Counted from the stretch's first letter, positions 50,285 through 63,894 are shown. The stretch: DNA of 64,000 nucleotides from Glandiceps talaboti (GCF_964340395.1 NC_135553.1:21624949-21688948); one strand, 5' to 3'. Notes: a model not told the origin generated them from the letters alone. Numbers and translations are program-made.

Positions 50285-50464
50285 ATATTTATTTCAATTA
50301 ATTTGTGTATCAAGTTACCATCCTTCGACATTCATAAACAATTCGTACATGCTTCATGACCAGTGTGTTTCTCGGAGATTACCCATAATCCTCTTTATAT
50401 ACGGCAGTTTCGTGTTTAACGAGTATTACTGATATTAAGCTTAAGAAAATGATAGACAGTTTGT

Positions 50465-51810
50465 AGTATTATTCCTTTAGCACACACACAAGTGTTAATT
50501 AAAAAGGCATTTCTTAAAACAAATTCTCTGTTACAGCTGTAACTATCTGTAGTATCGAGCAGTGTTCGCTGCTATCGAAATTGCAACTAAATTTACACAG
50601 CCACAAGCCAATGGAACTCTACTGTTTGTTTTGTAAGATGCCAATAAATGCATACCGATACAAAATATATTTCACACACTTTTCTTTGATCTAACACTGT
50701 CGTAAAAGAGTAAATTTCATCAAACATCAGATTATTTGCTGATGACTGCATGTCATACAGTGAAGTTAAGAACACTGGTAATAGTCAACAATTACATAAA
50801 AAAATTGACCTATTCACACATTTAGGCAAACAAATTACGATATCTCTAAATGTCACACTTAGCTAGCTACAAATAAACGCAACCCGACCCATATATTTTA
50901 CAACATAATGTAAATATTGAACATTTCCCTTATTCGACATTGTGTTAGAAGAGCCTTTGGCTCAACAATTTATCGAGTTTAAACAAAATCAAACAAACAA
51001 ACAAAAAACAAACAAACAAACAAACAAACAAACAAACGAACGAATAAACAAACAAACAAACAAACAAACACACACACAAATAAACGAACATAGACGACAA
51101 AGAACTTTCAACTGTCAATCTCCATATCTAGGTATTGAACTACCATATTATTTTCACCGGAGCCAGCACATCAGACAAATCACTGGCAAAGCAAGGAGCA
51201 TATAATGACTATTCCAGTTTCATCTTTACAACACGAGCCATAAAATAAGCCTAGTAAGACCACGGGTTGAATACGACTCCACACGATGGGATCTTCATAG
51301 AAAAACTTAAGTTTCGAAAGAGGGGCTCGGAAAAAATCAATGAAGAGTAGTTAGATTTGTTATAAATGACTACAATTGGAATGCCAACTTCCAAAATATG
51401 CTCAACTAGCATGCATTATTGAAATCACTTTATCCAGATTTGATGTTTATGTATAACATTCAACAATAAATTCTTACGGTAATCCTTTGAGCCAACAACC
51501 ATCCCCAACTGGAACTGTTGAACATTAGGGAACCACTATCCAATACAGTCGCAACCCGGAGTGCTAATAAACCCTTGATGTCTTGTCAGTGTGAATCTTC
51601 CTGTATGGATTGTTCATGATATTGTATCATTGTATTTATATTCAGTTTTAAAAAGTTCTACTTACCCAATGAGCGATGTCATGATGGATGTATACGATCT
51701 TTATTTCTGAAAGTTCGATTTTATACGTCATGCTTGTATGCAAAGTACGATACAAGCTGCTACCAGTGTGACCATATATGGGTTCTGTGCTCGCATTACC
51801 GTAATCATCG
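50465..51810 (+). mobile_element. CR1/Jockey-like LINE fragment 3
   Basis: Same family as 32355-34180. The 5' block (aaggcatttcttaaaac, then atcgaaattgcaact), the RT piece (RLFADD at about 50728), the C-terminal piece (51105-51200) and the 3' block (tctacttacccaatgagcgatgtcat, here cut to ttacccaatgagcgatg, and ctgctaccagtgtgaccata) follow in the same order. An AAAC array (50985-51082) is inserted in it. Confidence 0.7.
50985..51082. repeat. (AAAC)n array
   Basis: About 24 units with minor variants, within LINE fragment 3. Confidence 0.9.
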
Positions 51811-52713
51811 ACAGCAATGTTGTTTCATTACAGTATTTACACAGCCCTTCTTAATGTGTAAACAATTTAGAGCATTCAATCTTTTATTTTATTATTGTTT
51901 ATTGTTTATTAATACATTGACCAAAAAGAGAATACACTAAAAATAATAAGCACTTGTTACCAGGACAATGGTATTTAGCAAAATATGGCTACAATCTAAG
52001 ACTTGGAATTTGTCACTGAATAACAAAAAGTTCATCTTAGGCTAAAATTTACAATATACTCTAGATGGGGAAAACAGGTAATCAAGTATATATCCATTTT
52101 TCCGGAAATAAATATTGACACAATGATTTCTCTGTTGACATAAGATATTTGGCAGCTAACTTCCAATAAAGTCGTTGTAAGAAAATAGGGAGATGCAGGT
52201 TTGTGGGAAGTAAACGACTCTATTTTGAAATGATTGATTCTCAATATATGATTATGATGAGTATCTCCCAGATTTAAATTTAATGTCTCCTGTAAGGGCA
52301 AGAGTTTCGCTCCGAAACACAACAGTTGTTAAAATGGAAAATTCTTAATTTAGCTATAGCTATCAGACATGATATACCCCTGAATTGCCGAAGAGTAATG
52401 CCAATAAAGTAAAGAAATGGAAATGAATAATCTAGCTTTACAGGACGCATCCAATATGTTATGATCAACGAGTACACGGAATTATAGTAGTATTTGACGT
52501 TTGTATTTTCAGATCATTATGCATATGACTGATTTCAATTCAAACCTACATCGGTAAACTATATCAACGTATGTACCAAATTATATGCAATTTGAAGTGT
52601 GCAGTCTTAAAATATAGTCTAATTACTGACAATCATTGATTATGAAGAATGACCAATTAAATTGAAAAACTACATCACCAAGCTTTTCAGAACATGTGCG
52701 ACATTTGAAGTAT
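51811..52713. other. Spacer with repeat R2
   Basis: Contains an R2-like block at about 52265-52335 and a block at 52610-52700 (around agcttttcagaacatgtgcg) matching 57800-57880. No gene seen. Confidence 0.45.
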
Positions 52714-52926
52714 CTACCAAATTATATAGAGGCAAGGTTTTTTGGGTTCTATCATAATTGGCATCTCTAATGTAGGAGGAGGGTCATGGTTGACTTTTCT
52801 CCACATAGAAATAGCTCCCGACTTTAAGCTATCATCCAAAGAAGTGGATTTCCCAAATTCTTCATAATTTGGATTATTTTGGAAAACTCTAGGATGAGGT
52901 ATCATGATGGTCATCATAGTGTTGGG
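52714..52926 (-). mobile_element. Retroelement-like fragment abutting the LTR
   Basis: The minus-strand frame reads HPRVFQNNPNYEEFGKSTSL, then a stretch with MWRKVNHDPPPTLEMP and IMIEPKKPCLYII before a stop. The P-P-x-L-x-x-P-x-x-I-E-P-x-K-P-x-L pattern is like the start of some reverse transcriptase domains (N-P-L-x-V-E-P-x-K-P-R-L-C). It ends exactly at the LTR boundary. Weak assignment. Confidence 0.4.
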
Positions 52927-53364
52927 TGTCGTAGAGTTGAACGGTATAAGTATGGATAGTTCAGACGTTACACTCTAGCACTCACACTCTCATACTCTCG
53001 TACGGGATCGTTCAGGTCCAAGTCGGGAATTAGTCACAACTGAGAAGATATTTCGGCTTGCCAGAATCACCTACCCGAGAGCTCGTCTCCTCTCCTCTCC
53101 TGATTCTGGATGTTTTATTCTCAACCAGTATACTTCGAAAACCATGGAATTTACACAACGACTATATAAATAGCAAGTCACACCCTAAGATCATGCCATC
53201 ATAAAAGTTATTATATACTTTTCTCTAACCAATCATGTGAATTTCAGTTACATCATGTTTGCCCAGCTTCGTCATCGCCAGTCTATTTCTGACCTATGGC
53301 CTACAATGCCGAAAAGTAGAATTTATTCCCATAATTCCGAAATACGATATTTTGGATCGTAACA
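52927..53364 (-). mobile_element. LTR (left copy)
   Basis: 438-bp terminal repeat, starting TGTCGTAGAG and ending GATCGTAACA. Identical by eye to 54038-54475. Bounded by TG...CA. A purine-rich tract on the minus strand (aggaaaacggggggtgg) lies directly inside it, so this is the 3' LTR of a minus-strand element. Confidence 0.85.
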
Positions 53365-54037
53365 CCACCCCCCGTTTTCCTAAAGGAGCGACCCGCGACT
53401 TGAGAACTGGAGAAACATGACGAGTGGCATAGCCAAAACTTTCTTGTAAATTTGTTTTTGTGTTTTTCTTTTTATAACAACTAAGTAACACCGTTGCATA
53501 GATACAATATGTAATCGGTAATCAGGTAAAATCGTCTCAAGGAATGTTAAATACAGAGTATATAAATATATATGAGATAAATACATGTATACATAGAATA
53601 AATCACAAAGTAAACCAATTATGAAATTAAATAAGTGATTAAAATAGCACTGTAATGTTGATATATATCTTGAATAAACATGAAAGTAAACATAGCACTT
53701 GATGTAGCCTAATATAAATATTGATTATGGAACACAGTAATTGATAGTAATTGACAGTAGTGATCAGTCCTGTAAATATATGAAAAAAATATCAAGAGAA
53801 TAAAATGTCACGAACAAAAAAATCCGAAAAGACGACAGCATAAGTCGTAAAACATGATAAAAGTTCAAATGTTCGTTTCAAAACCATGCCTTCAATACCC
53901 GTAAAATAAAAGTAAATACACAATCAAATTAAAATAATTGTAAATCATATATGCAACGGATTGTTCTACAAAAGTACAGTAAGATATAGCATTCCTGCAA
54001 TTAGAATGCAAGTCAAGTCCGTAGTCAAAAATCGCAG
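53365..54037 (-). mobile_element. Internal region of a short LTR retroelement
   Basis: Only 673 bp, AT-rich, with no gag, protease, RT or integrase frame. The minus-strand polypurine tract is at the left end. No recognisable tRNA primer site at the right end. This fits a non-autonomous (TRIM-like) or internally deleted element. Confidence 0.7.
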
Positions 54038-54475
54038 TGTCGTAGAGTTGAACGGTATAAGTATGGATAGTTCAGACGTTACACTCTAGCACTCACACTC
54101 TCATACTCTCGTACGGGATCGTTCAGGTCCAAGTCGGGAATTAGTCACAACTGAGAAGATATTTCGGCTTGCCAGAATCACCTACCCGAGAGCTCGTCTC
54201 CTCTCCTCTCCTGATTCTGGATGTTTTATTCTCAACCAGTATACTTCGAAAACCATGGAATTTACACAACGACTATATAAATAGCAAGTCACACCCTAAG
54301 ATCATGCCATCATAAAAGTTATTATATACTTTTCTCTAACCAATCATGTGAATTTCAGTTACATCATGTTTGCCCAGCTTCGTCATCGCCAGTCTATTTC
54401 TGACCTATGGCCTACAATGCCGAAAAGTAGAATTTATTCCCATAATTCCGAAATACGATATTTTGGATCGTAACA
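54038..54475 (-). mobile_element. LTR (right copy)
   Basis: Second 438-bp LTR, the 5' LTR if the element runs on the minus strand. The flanks ttggg (left LTR) and atagc (right LTR) do not form a target-site duplication. Confidence 0.85.
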
Positions 54476-54479
54476 ATAG

Positions 54480-55320
54480 CATGTCCTTTGAATGTCCCTG
54501 TAAATGGATGAGATAGTTTAAGATGTTCAGGCCCTTTCATGATGAGTTGTTTGTTATCAAGTGGGCATGTTAACTGTTCCCACATGTCAAAGTGACGGTG
54601 TATTTCTCCAGCTACGAATTCTTTAGTGTTTCTGAAGCCTTGGGTTAAAATTTGTGAAACAATGCCTACTAATGGAGTTATTGATTTTGTTTAATTTCTC
54701 AATATGGGTTTTCCTATCCATGTCTTGGTCCCAAATAGTTAGTTGAACGCCTGGTATTTGGGTATCCTTCTACACTCAGCTTACCCTAGTATAGATCATG
54801 ACTTTCCAGGCTTGATTATCATGTTATTCGTCCTATCTGAATTTATAGTTAACTAATTCGCATTGGACCATCCACGCACCCACTGGAAGTCAATGTAAAT
54901 ATCGTCAAGATACCTGTACAATTGGTGAGAAATTTAAACAAGTTTCTGCCGTCTGAAAAGAGTCTAAAATCAAAAGTGCTTCTTGAGGGCATAATGTCCA
55001 TAAATATATAACAAGAGGAAAACGAGTCTTTAAAGTGAACCTTCTGATACTCCCCATTTAATAAACGAATACGAGGAAGAATAGTTATCAAAGGAGACTC
55101 TTTGCTGACGACTTCAAAGATAACTCTTGAACCACTGAAGTGGTTAGCCCCTAATACCATCCTTGATGTCCAGAAAAATGTTGTGACTGAATGTGTCAAA
55201 AGTTTTCCTGAAATCTATTTCTCGATCGGGGTCAAGTCGCTAATTTTCTCTCACAACGTCACATTCACTGACTGGGCGAAAGAAAAACGAACGTAGATAG
55301 TTCCCCTTTAGCTACTGATA
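54480..55320 (-). mobile_element. CR1/Jockey-like LINE fragment 4 (RT)
   Basis: Minus-strand pieces across three frames: DFRKTFDTFSHNIFLDIKDG (about 55210), PLQWFKSYL, DNYSSSYSFIKWGVSEGS, LVFLLLYIYG, then FRLFSDGRNLF and TNNMIIKPGK. This follows the D-F-x-K-A-F-D, G-V-x-Q-G-S and F-A-D-D order of RT; the catalytic F-A-D-D reads F-S-D-G here, so it is dead. It adjoins the LTR element at 54475. Confidence 0.75.
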
Positions 55321-57563
55321 TCCGTTTTGATTTAGCAGTAAGCTGAAGGCATGGGCCTAATCATTAAACTCTTCCGCAATGTCGATAATACTCGTGAGGG
55401 TCGTTTTGTTGGGGGCAGTTAGAATTCAAATTAATGCGGGATTTCGTTTTAAAATCACGTGCCATATTTTATTACATTTCCTTGGGTACTCAGAATCGAA
55501 TCTGCAAAACAGGCCTAGGTAAACAGTTCATATCTTAGCTGGGGCAATCCAATCATTATACAGAGGTGTGGGTAACCTAGACAGGAAAGGTGAATGGTTG
55601 TAGAAAAGGACATGTCAGAGAAAAGGATAATATGTCAAGATTGTGTGAAGTAAATAAATATAGTTCCCATAACACCTGATTCAAAATTTCCTATCTCTAA
55701 GAGCCTATTACCTTCACAGCAGTAGTGAAAACGTCATGAATATTCATTGTTTAACCAGTGCACAAACATTTCTTCACTCCCACAACAAAGATCTCAAATT
55801 GGGGATCAAATTCAACTTGATGTTTACCTGAGGTCACAGATATTGTAGGGGATGTAAACTCATGAAAATGATGACACTCTAGAATCCAAAGTTCATGAAA
55901 ATCCCTTTATTTCCTGGAATGAATGGCATTCCCCTTAAAAATTACTAATGTGGTGACAGGGGTCAGTCATTACTGCTGGTCCTGAGACCCATGCCCTTTC
56001 TACATCTTGCAGCATAACATGCAGGCGAATCATCATGTTGTAAACATTGGGGCAAATCATCATGTTTTAGAGGAAAGAATGGAGGGAGGGCAACGTTTTA
56101 CAAGAAGGGGGGGTGTCATATTTTAAGCTACAGACAGGGCTTGAGTTCTATCGGTCCTCCCCCTTGAAATACTAAACCATGGAAGATTCCTTATGGCGGA
56201 ATTGATGGATGGCTGAATCTTACCAAAATATATTGTGCATTATTTCCAGTAGGCAAAACTTTGATTTGTAGTTGCTCTTGAAAGAATAATTGCTGTCATG
56301 ATGGCCGAAAATTTGTTTTTTGAGATAACTGCTCCAACCACCCACACTCTAGAGTTTCAATAGGGTTAGCCCTAATGGTTCTGGCAAGAAATGTGGTCAA
56401 ACATTCAGGTCTGTAATTCCACACTCCTAATTAATTAACAATATGACCAACAAGAGTCGTAATACCACAGTAATCTTTAATAACCATCACATTATAAATG
56501 ATACAATTTATACACCATGATCATGAAGAAACATTATTTTGAGTAACCAGCATGCGTGTGGGAAACAGAACTAAGGCCGGACATTTAAAAAAAAACCTAT
56601 ATATCGTAAAACCTGAAAAATGATGGGTAGGTTGGTGGATTCAAAAAATCAAGTGTGCTCATGTTGTTTTTTAATTCATAATCGCACACTTTATCACTCC
56701 AGATGCCTTTGGGGTTTGCAATCAAAAGTCATAAAAGAAACTACGAACGATTTTCTTAAGAGTTAAAGTGCTACATTTCAGCAAAATATAAACTAAGAAA
56801 AGTCAACGTTATCATTCATGTTGATACTTTTATCGCAATCAAAGTAGTTCACATCCATTATCTATGACACCAGCACGTGTTTTGGCCATTTACATTGTTC
56901 AAGGAAGCATCATGCCGTCTCCGCAATACACTGTAATTTTTTGTTACATAATCAGGATAATTCAAAATTTGAATAATCGAAAATAGTCTGCTTAGGTGTG
57001 AAAGTAAAGAAAAACAGACATTTGTTGTATTTATATCTGAAGAATATCAATGATTGTTGATAACTAGCCAGACATATGATATACAGATAGATCGAAAAGT
57101 TGAATATCGTTGTGCCCGTAGTTTTAAGTAAATCTTCGAATCTTCCTGTGTTCACTTTATTTTAAAGGGGAACACAACATCAGGAAATAGGGACATTTTC
57201 ATAAATTTTGGGTTCTGGAGTCGTTTCATGATTTTACATCACCTACAGATATTTGCGATTTCACAGAAACATCAAGTTGATCTTGTGCATTTATACGGTA
57301 CCTTTTGTACATGCTATTGTGTCAAGGGAGATAACAGAAATACATTATTCAATGGTTGAACACTAAATAATTGATGACAAATGTTTTACAATAAAGCGTA
57401 TAGCATTTTGTAATCATCGAATATTCACTAATTAAGTTGATGTTTCTGTGAAATCGCAAATATTTGGTGGTTTAAAATAATGAAAGGACTCTCCAATAGC
57501 TTATGAAAATGTCTTTATTTCCGGGAGTGCTGTTTCCTTTAAATCTGGGAATGTGTTTACTGT

Positions 57564-57685
57564 TTATTCTTTCCAACTTGGTAAGTCTTGAAAGTACACG
57601 GACTGTGATGCAGTGTCGGTATATCTTGCCTGCACAACCATCTTTGTCCATGATGATCTTCCACTCCCAAGGAAAAGTTCAGATT
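57564..57685 (-). CDS. O-fucosyltransferase-like copy D, exon 4 (C-terminus)
   Basis: Acceptor ttactcaatag, phase 1 in. Encodes SELFLGSGRSSWTKMVVQAR, then YTDTASQSVYFQDLPSWKE and TAA. The AATAAA at 57563-57568 (minus) overlaps the stop codon and could serve as the poly(A) signal. Confidence 0.7.
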
Positions 57686-58304
57686 CTATTGAGTAACATT
57701 TGATAATGCATGTTAATCGAAATCGACTTAAGTGATATGAAATTGAAAAATTGCATTACTATATTAACAACACATCATACATTGCATATATTTAGCTGTA
57801 GCCTGATTACTGAATGTAATTGATTTTGCAAATGAGCCATTAAAACTAAAAGCTACATCACAAAGCTTTTCAGAACATGTGCGATAATTTACATAATTAA
57901 TGATTTGCAGTAATTAAGCTATATCTTGTGAATGCATATGATGCATGTTGGAATAGTGTTTTAAAGCTTTAAAGCATCATTGTCATTATTAATGATTTTC
58001 GGCAAGCTTCAAGTTTCATATACTTTAATGTATTCATTTGTGTAGTTTTAAATTGTGATATGTAAGTTACATAAATAATCATTTTTGATAATGGAAGCTT
58101 AAATTTCAATTTAGTACATGCATTGATGGTAAAGAAGAATGTATCCTTTAAAAGTTGTTCATGTAGTTAAAATTTCCATAATTAATGCTTTTTCGATAAT
58201 TAGACAATATCTTTAGTATGCAAGGTCAAATGACAAATAGTTACTTATTATGAATTTTCCAGTTTAATGGTAGACTGTTTATGATAGCTATAATTCAGTT
58301 TTTT

Positions 58305-58640
58305 GCATTCCAACAACGTTTGTAGGCCCAGAAATCTATGGTTTTGCCCTTACGGGAAGTAATCAGTTTAAAGTTGGTTTTTGTAGTTTTTCATTGTGAT
58401 GTGTGTAATTTGCATAAATAATAGTTTTTTAATTAGGCAATGTCGTTAGAACGAAAGCCTTAAGTTTCTGATACATTTGTGCATGTTGGTAAAGAAGTGT
58501 ATGTGTCCGTTAGTTTTATATAATTAATATTCCATCATGTATGATAGCTATAGCTCAGCGTTTTGCATTCCAGCAATGCGTGTAGCAACACAAATATATG
58601 GTTTTGCCCTACAGGAAGCATTCAGTTTACATGAATAAGA
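58305..58640 (+). repeat. Interspersed repeat R2, two tandem copies
   Basis: Blocks at 58305-58375 and 58560-58640 share cagttttttgcattcca-like and ggttttgccctacaggaag sequence, the reverse complement of 26280-26370. Confidence 0.5.
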
Positions 58641-60088
58641 ACATCCCGAAGTTCAAAGTCAAGGTCAAGGTTCTAAAACAAAACTTAAACCTCATAATAT
58701 AGGGTAGAAACTTGAATGTAGACGCTATGTATTGATGTTTTTTTAGTTATACAGTCAACATGATTGTTCACTAAAAATATAACAGCCATTGTAAAAGGGA
58801 TATACGCATTAAATGTAATGCATTATGTATATTCCTTTAGTTTTGTATTATCTAAAGATAATACAAAAATAGATGTAAATACATATGTCTTAAAACGAAA
58901 TTGGCCCCATATAAATGCTACAGAATGTCTGTGGTATGCAAGGAATCCTAATGGTTTCATTTCGATACTCAGCTTTGGTCAAAGATCTCTAGCTTACAAA
59001 AAGGAGCACTCATTTGATTATATTAGGGTAGAGACTTGAATGGAATCTCTGTGTATTATATTAATGTTTTTTTATTTCTGCAGTAACATATTGATTCTGT
59101 AATACTAATATGTCCACATTCAGTAAAACGTTATATAAGCACCAACAGTAATGCTTGTATATATTTATTTTATTTTACCTGTTAACAGTGATTGAAAAGA
59201 AATTGATAATAATATAAATGCCATGCAAGAAATTTAGTGACTTTGATAATTGACCTTGAAGGCCAAGGTTAAGGTCAACGTTCATGGTCTAAACGACAGC
59301 CTCATCTGATAACATGGGTTAAGCACTTAACTGGAGTCTCTAAGTATTAAGGTTTTCGGGTCAGGCTTTAAATATTGATTTTTGATCAAGAAAGTTTGAT
59401 ATGATCACTAAAAGTAATGTTAATGTATATTAATCTTCTTCTATATTACCTGCAAATACGATTTTGCAGGTAGTATAGATACGAAAAAAAAAACAATTGC
59501 CAAAAAAATAAAAGAAAGTGTGTGTGGCAAGCAACTCGTGTGTCTCTCTTATGTGACCAAGTCATCTCGAGCACACAACACTATAGAAAACATAATTGTT
59601 GTGATGTGCAGCTCAGATGCTCATCGGTTGAAATAACCCAAGCAGGCAATAGTACCAGGCAATAGTCTTTGCACTCGTGGAATTATCAAATTATCAAATA
59701 GTCTATTTAAAGAAGGTCGTGTGATTCGATTCTGACCAATGACAGCTTGTGTAAGAACGTTAAGATGGAATAAACACCGATATGGTTCAAATATGAAGAA
59801 TATGCTGTGGGCTATTATGCAAAACAAGAAATGTCAGCTATTTATAGCTTTATGCGACAGTGTAAATTTTATCTTAACAGGAGGTACAATGTAGGTTGTC
59901 ATCCCTAGATTACTACTCATCTCAGTCAATTTATGATTGATCTAAAAATCCGTATTGCATCGACTTTGATACAATTTGATTAGGTGCATGCAAAGTTTAA
60001 TGTTGGGTGGGTATGTGTGTGCGCGTGTCATAAAATTCAAATCGACAACATGCTGTGTCTATAAATATATTGTAAGGGTAACACTTAC

Positions 60089-60230
60089 CTCTACATATCT
60101 CTTGTTCGACCAGTGACATCATGTAGTTGTCTTGTTTATATATGTCAAGTTCATGATCAGGGCTATTCATGAAATACTCCTTATCAAAGACATTGGGTAT
60201 CTTACTTCTCTTTAAGTGTTCCATAAAAAG
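60089..60230 (-). CDS. O-fucosyltransferase-like copy D, exon 3
   Basis: 142 nt, phase 0 in, phase 1 out, donor GTAAGT. Encodes LFMEHLKRSKIPNVFDKEYF, then a stretch ending YMMSLVEQEICR. Very close to copy B. Confidence 0.75.
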
Positions 60231-61220
60231 CTGTGGATAAATTTAAATCGCAACAGGTTTTAACATTCCAACAACTTAAGGGACCTTTCAGTATTTGGGC
60301 GGGAGGGACAGCAGAAATCAAAGCCCGTCTGTTGGGTCAAAATATTGCTACCCCCGATTACGTTTCATAAAAAGGTTGCTCCTTGGTTTCCTTTTCTTGA
60401 CAAATAACTACAAATAACAAGTATTTGTAGGATAACCACATGCTCTCAGAAACTAAGAGGGACAGAGAATCTCAGATTCAATGGTAATAGCGCTTTTCGT
60501 CGTACAGCTGCTATCACATTGATAGTTTTAAAAGCATTGGCGATAGCACATTGCATTTTGAGTACTATCACTACAATGAGACACTCCATTAACCAGTTCC
60601 CTTGATAAATCTATTTGACAGAGCTAAAGGTCAGAACTCCCAAATACTAGATTGGTGCATTACCAATACTATCTTGTCCGATGTAAACATATCCAACTCG
60701 ACCACATTATTCCCAGATTCTTACCACACAGTTCCCATTTCATTCCTGCGAGACCTATACCTCTCCTGACACCACAACTAACAATACAATCAGTACATAG
60801 TTCTAAGCATCGATCTGACTGATATGATCTAATAATTTTAGTTAGATAATAATTTGAGTAAAAGTAAAATGTGACCCTCCCCTTACTCCATTTCTATGAA
60901 CGTCCACGAGAAGTGATTTGTAAAATGTGACACCTCCCCCGGCCCTCCCCAATTACCGAAGGATCCCTAACAAACACTTAAGAATGAAGATTTGACATTT
61001 TAAAGTCTAAAATCACAAATTCACATAAAAGTCGAAAAAAGTCTTTGTTTGTTGACCAAACTCCGTATGATATAAATCTATAAGGGGTATCTGTCATTAT
61101 ACCATGCACAAGCCACGTTATACGCCTTCGAACAGAAAGTATTGAATTTATAGTTATGGACAATGTGCGTTTACATCATGGTATCTGCGCGGTGCTCCAA
61201 ATATGAGTCTGAGAAAAGTT

Positions 61221-61360
61221 CCACAATGTCATTATTTCCCCTTTTTAAAGATTAAGCCTGAACAGGAATAATTGCATTATTCGCCTATATTTTTCTTGAT
61301 TCAGCCAAGGAAAATATGAGTGACCTAAGGGGCTTTGTCAATACGAATCGCTAGACAATA
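61221..61360 (+). repeat. Interspersed repeat R1, copy 4
   Basis: Matches the first block of 871-1000 (around cagccaaggaaaatatgag and gaatcgctagac). Inside the insertion that distinguishes copy D intron 2 from copy B. Confidence 0.55.
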
Positions 61361-62116
61361 TGTTGGCTTTTGCATGTTATAATTGTAATATTCGACTATT
61401 TTTTCCTAGTTAGTCAGTTAGTTATAATAATAGTTACATAAATAATTAGTGGTATGTAAGTCGTAGAGACAAGCTTGTGCATTAGAGAAAAATATCTAAT
61501 CCAATGCAGCTTGTTAGTTACTATTGCCGAATACATTGTTTCTTATTCAGTCAAAGACAATACGCCACTAGGAGTTCGAGACAAATAATAACAATCCCGT
61601 ATGTCACCAATAGTTTCGTGGCTGAATGCAGGAATATTATAAGGATTATATGTATTCAACATATGTACCAATATAATTCGATATCAAACAACTGTTACAT
61701 GCATGTGTTTATTTCACCCAACTCAGATCAGCAGGAATATTCAGGAATGTTATGTTAAACATAAAAAAGCTGATTTTGTTGTATTGAAACAATCCACTGA
61801 AGCTGCATGCATGTTTTGATAAATAGACATCTGACGCTTGAAATGGGCTTAAGAAAACTGAATTTTGAATTAATTTTTATATAAAAACAAATTCTTATAG
61901 ACATTGATGAAGTGGCGTTTCTCAGCTCCAATATGAAGAATTATAAACGAATCAAACACATCTCTTAAAGCTATAATAATGAAACATGACTGAACGAAAA
62001 GAAGACTGCAAATTTCTAAACCAGATGTAAACTGAAAACTTCCGTAAGAATTGTTTGCTCCTTTATCCTTTGTTATCTTCCCGGTTATGGAGTTGTACAT
62101 TTAGTAATGGTGAATG

Positions 62117-63155
62117 AATCTGTTACGTTTTAGTCTGTTTACTTTCAGGTTCAAATTATATGAATTCACTTGAAATACGAAGCATGCATTACAACATTAC
62201 CTTATTGCCATAAATCATTAACTGCAAATATCTTCTTCAAATTAAAAATGATATCACAAAAAGGGTATCAAGACAATTGCCCCCACCCCCGACAACTGTT
62301 CCTCGCATTAGGCACAAACTAATCACTAGAGAGATATTCTGGACAACTGCCACCTAGATGAACGTCAACCGCACTTGCATGTATGCAAGTGTCGCATGTA
62401 TGCAAAGAAGTATTCTTTATGTATGTGCATAATGCTGGCCGATTACTTGTGTGACGAGGAGTGATAATGACTTAATAGTTGCAGGTTCTCTACGTCATGT
62501 GAAGGCATAACACTCAAGGAGGTCCTTTGCAACAATGAAATCATTATTATTATCAAATAAACCCCGAACAGTTTATGATAATTGGCATTCAATCAAACTG
62601 ACATTGAACAGTGTGTATTCTATTGTTTGTACAGCTTTTCTTGTTTTGGTAGAGACAAGCCGATGCCGGGCGCGCTCGCGGTGTGTCCTATAAATTTACA
62701 TGACAGAGCTTTCCAACAGCACTCATTTTTTAAAATGATTAAAAGTTTGATTTGTGACGGAAATTGTCACAGTATTAGATTTGTAATTGTATATTTCATG
62801 TGTGTGTTACATGCATAGTGCATTTTGTGAATAAGGACAATGTTAGCAGAATACTATAGAATTCTATATCGTCTATAATAAAGATTTTGAGAATCGACAT
62901 GCATTGGGCCTTCCACTCAGGGGAATAGCCCACAACAAAACTGTAATAATATATTTATAAATAGGTGGAATATGGGAAAACTTATGATATGAATTTGAAC
63001 GATGTAACATTTTCTTAACTTAGAAATTTGTATTCATCTCGATGGATATTTTTCTTCCGATTACTTTGCTGTCGATTTCAATAACCTGAGGGCCTTATCC
63101 GGTAGGCAGCTGTCGGACGGAAGCGCAATTGTCCGGGGCAGTTTTCCGGGGACAA
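62117..63155. other. About 1-kb insertion in copy D intron 2
   Basis: Absent from copy B, where the (TGAA)n array sits. No transposase or terminal repeat recognised. A 78-codon frame at 62582-62818 has no recognisable motif. Confidence 0.5.
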
Positions 63156-63157
63156 TT

Positions 63158-63214
63158 GTCATACATACATACATACATACATACATACATACATACATAC
63201 ACACATACACACAT
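63158..63214. repeat. (CATA)n array
   Basis: Adjacent to the exon 2 donor in intron 2 of copy D. Confidence 0.9.
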
Positions 63215-63231
63215 ACATGAGTGTGACTTAC

Positions 63232-63376
63232 CGCTGCATATTGTGGATAAGCAACATATGTACACGAGAGATTATATTGATTAAGTAACATACGGATATC
63301 CTGAACAACGTTTATAGCATTTTCATTAATTTGTAAAACCACATTATATGTTTCATGATCACAACCACGCTGGCAT
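63232..63376 (-). CDS. O-fucosyltransferase-like copy D, exon 2
   Basis: 145 nt, acceptor ttttttccaaag and donor GTAAGT. Encodes CQRGCDHETYNVVLQINENA, then INVVQDIRMLLNQYNLSCTY and VAYPQYAA. Confidence 0.75.
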
Positions 63377-63551
63377 CTTTGGAAAAAAGAGACATGATTT
63401 ATAATTAACAGTCGCATAATTCTTAAGCATCAAAGATATAAACATACACACACTCATATATACCTTGACAATCTCGATTTAATAGTCGTGTAGTGATCGC
63501 AGCAAAGGCGTGAAACTCCAATTAACGACTTCTAGTATCTTTATATCTTAT

Positions 63552-63585
63552 ACCCCCCCCTCTCTCTCTCTCTATCTCTCTCTCT

Positions 63586-63623
<38 letters not shown>

Positions 63624-63648
63624 ATACATACATACATACATACATACA

Positions 63649-63680
<32 letters not shown>

Positions 63681-63777
63681 ACATACACATACATACATAC
63701 ATACATACATACATACATACATACATACATACATACATACATACATACAAACATACAACATACATACCTACATAGTC

Positions 63778-63808
<31 letters not shown>

Positions 63809-63823
63809 CATACATACATACAT
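63552..63823. repeat. (CT)n and (CATA)n arrays
   Basis: CT tract at 63552-63620 and CATA array at 63624-63823 in intron 1 of copy D, at the position of the CATA array of copy B intron 1. Confidence 0.95.
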
Positions 63824-63894
63824 GTACATATTACAGTGTATCATATGTTTTATATAAGTAGCTCATCGTTACAATTAATCAGACTTTATCTTAC

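Noticed and set aside
58764-59039. 91-codon plus-strand frame in copy D intron 3
   Set aside because: No recognised motif, no splice partners, and it lies in an intron on the opposite strand.
62582-62818. 78-codon plus-strand frame in the copy D intron 2 insertion
   Set aside because: Some Cys and mixed composition, but no recognisable family and no splice context.
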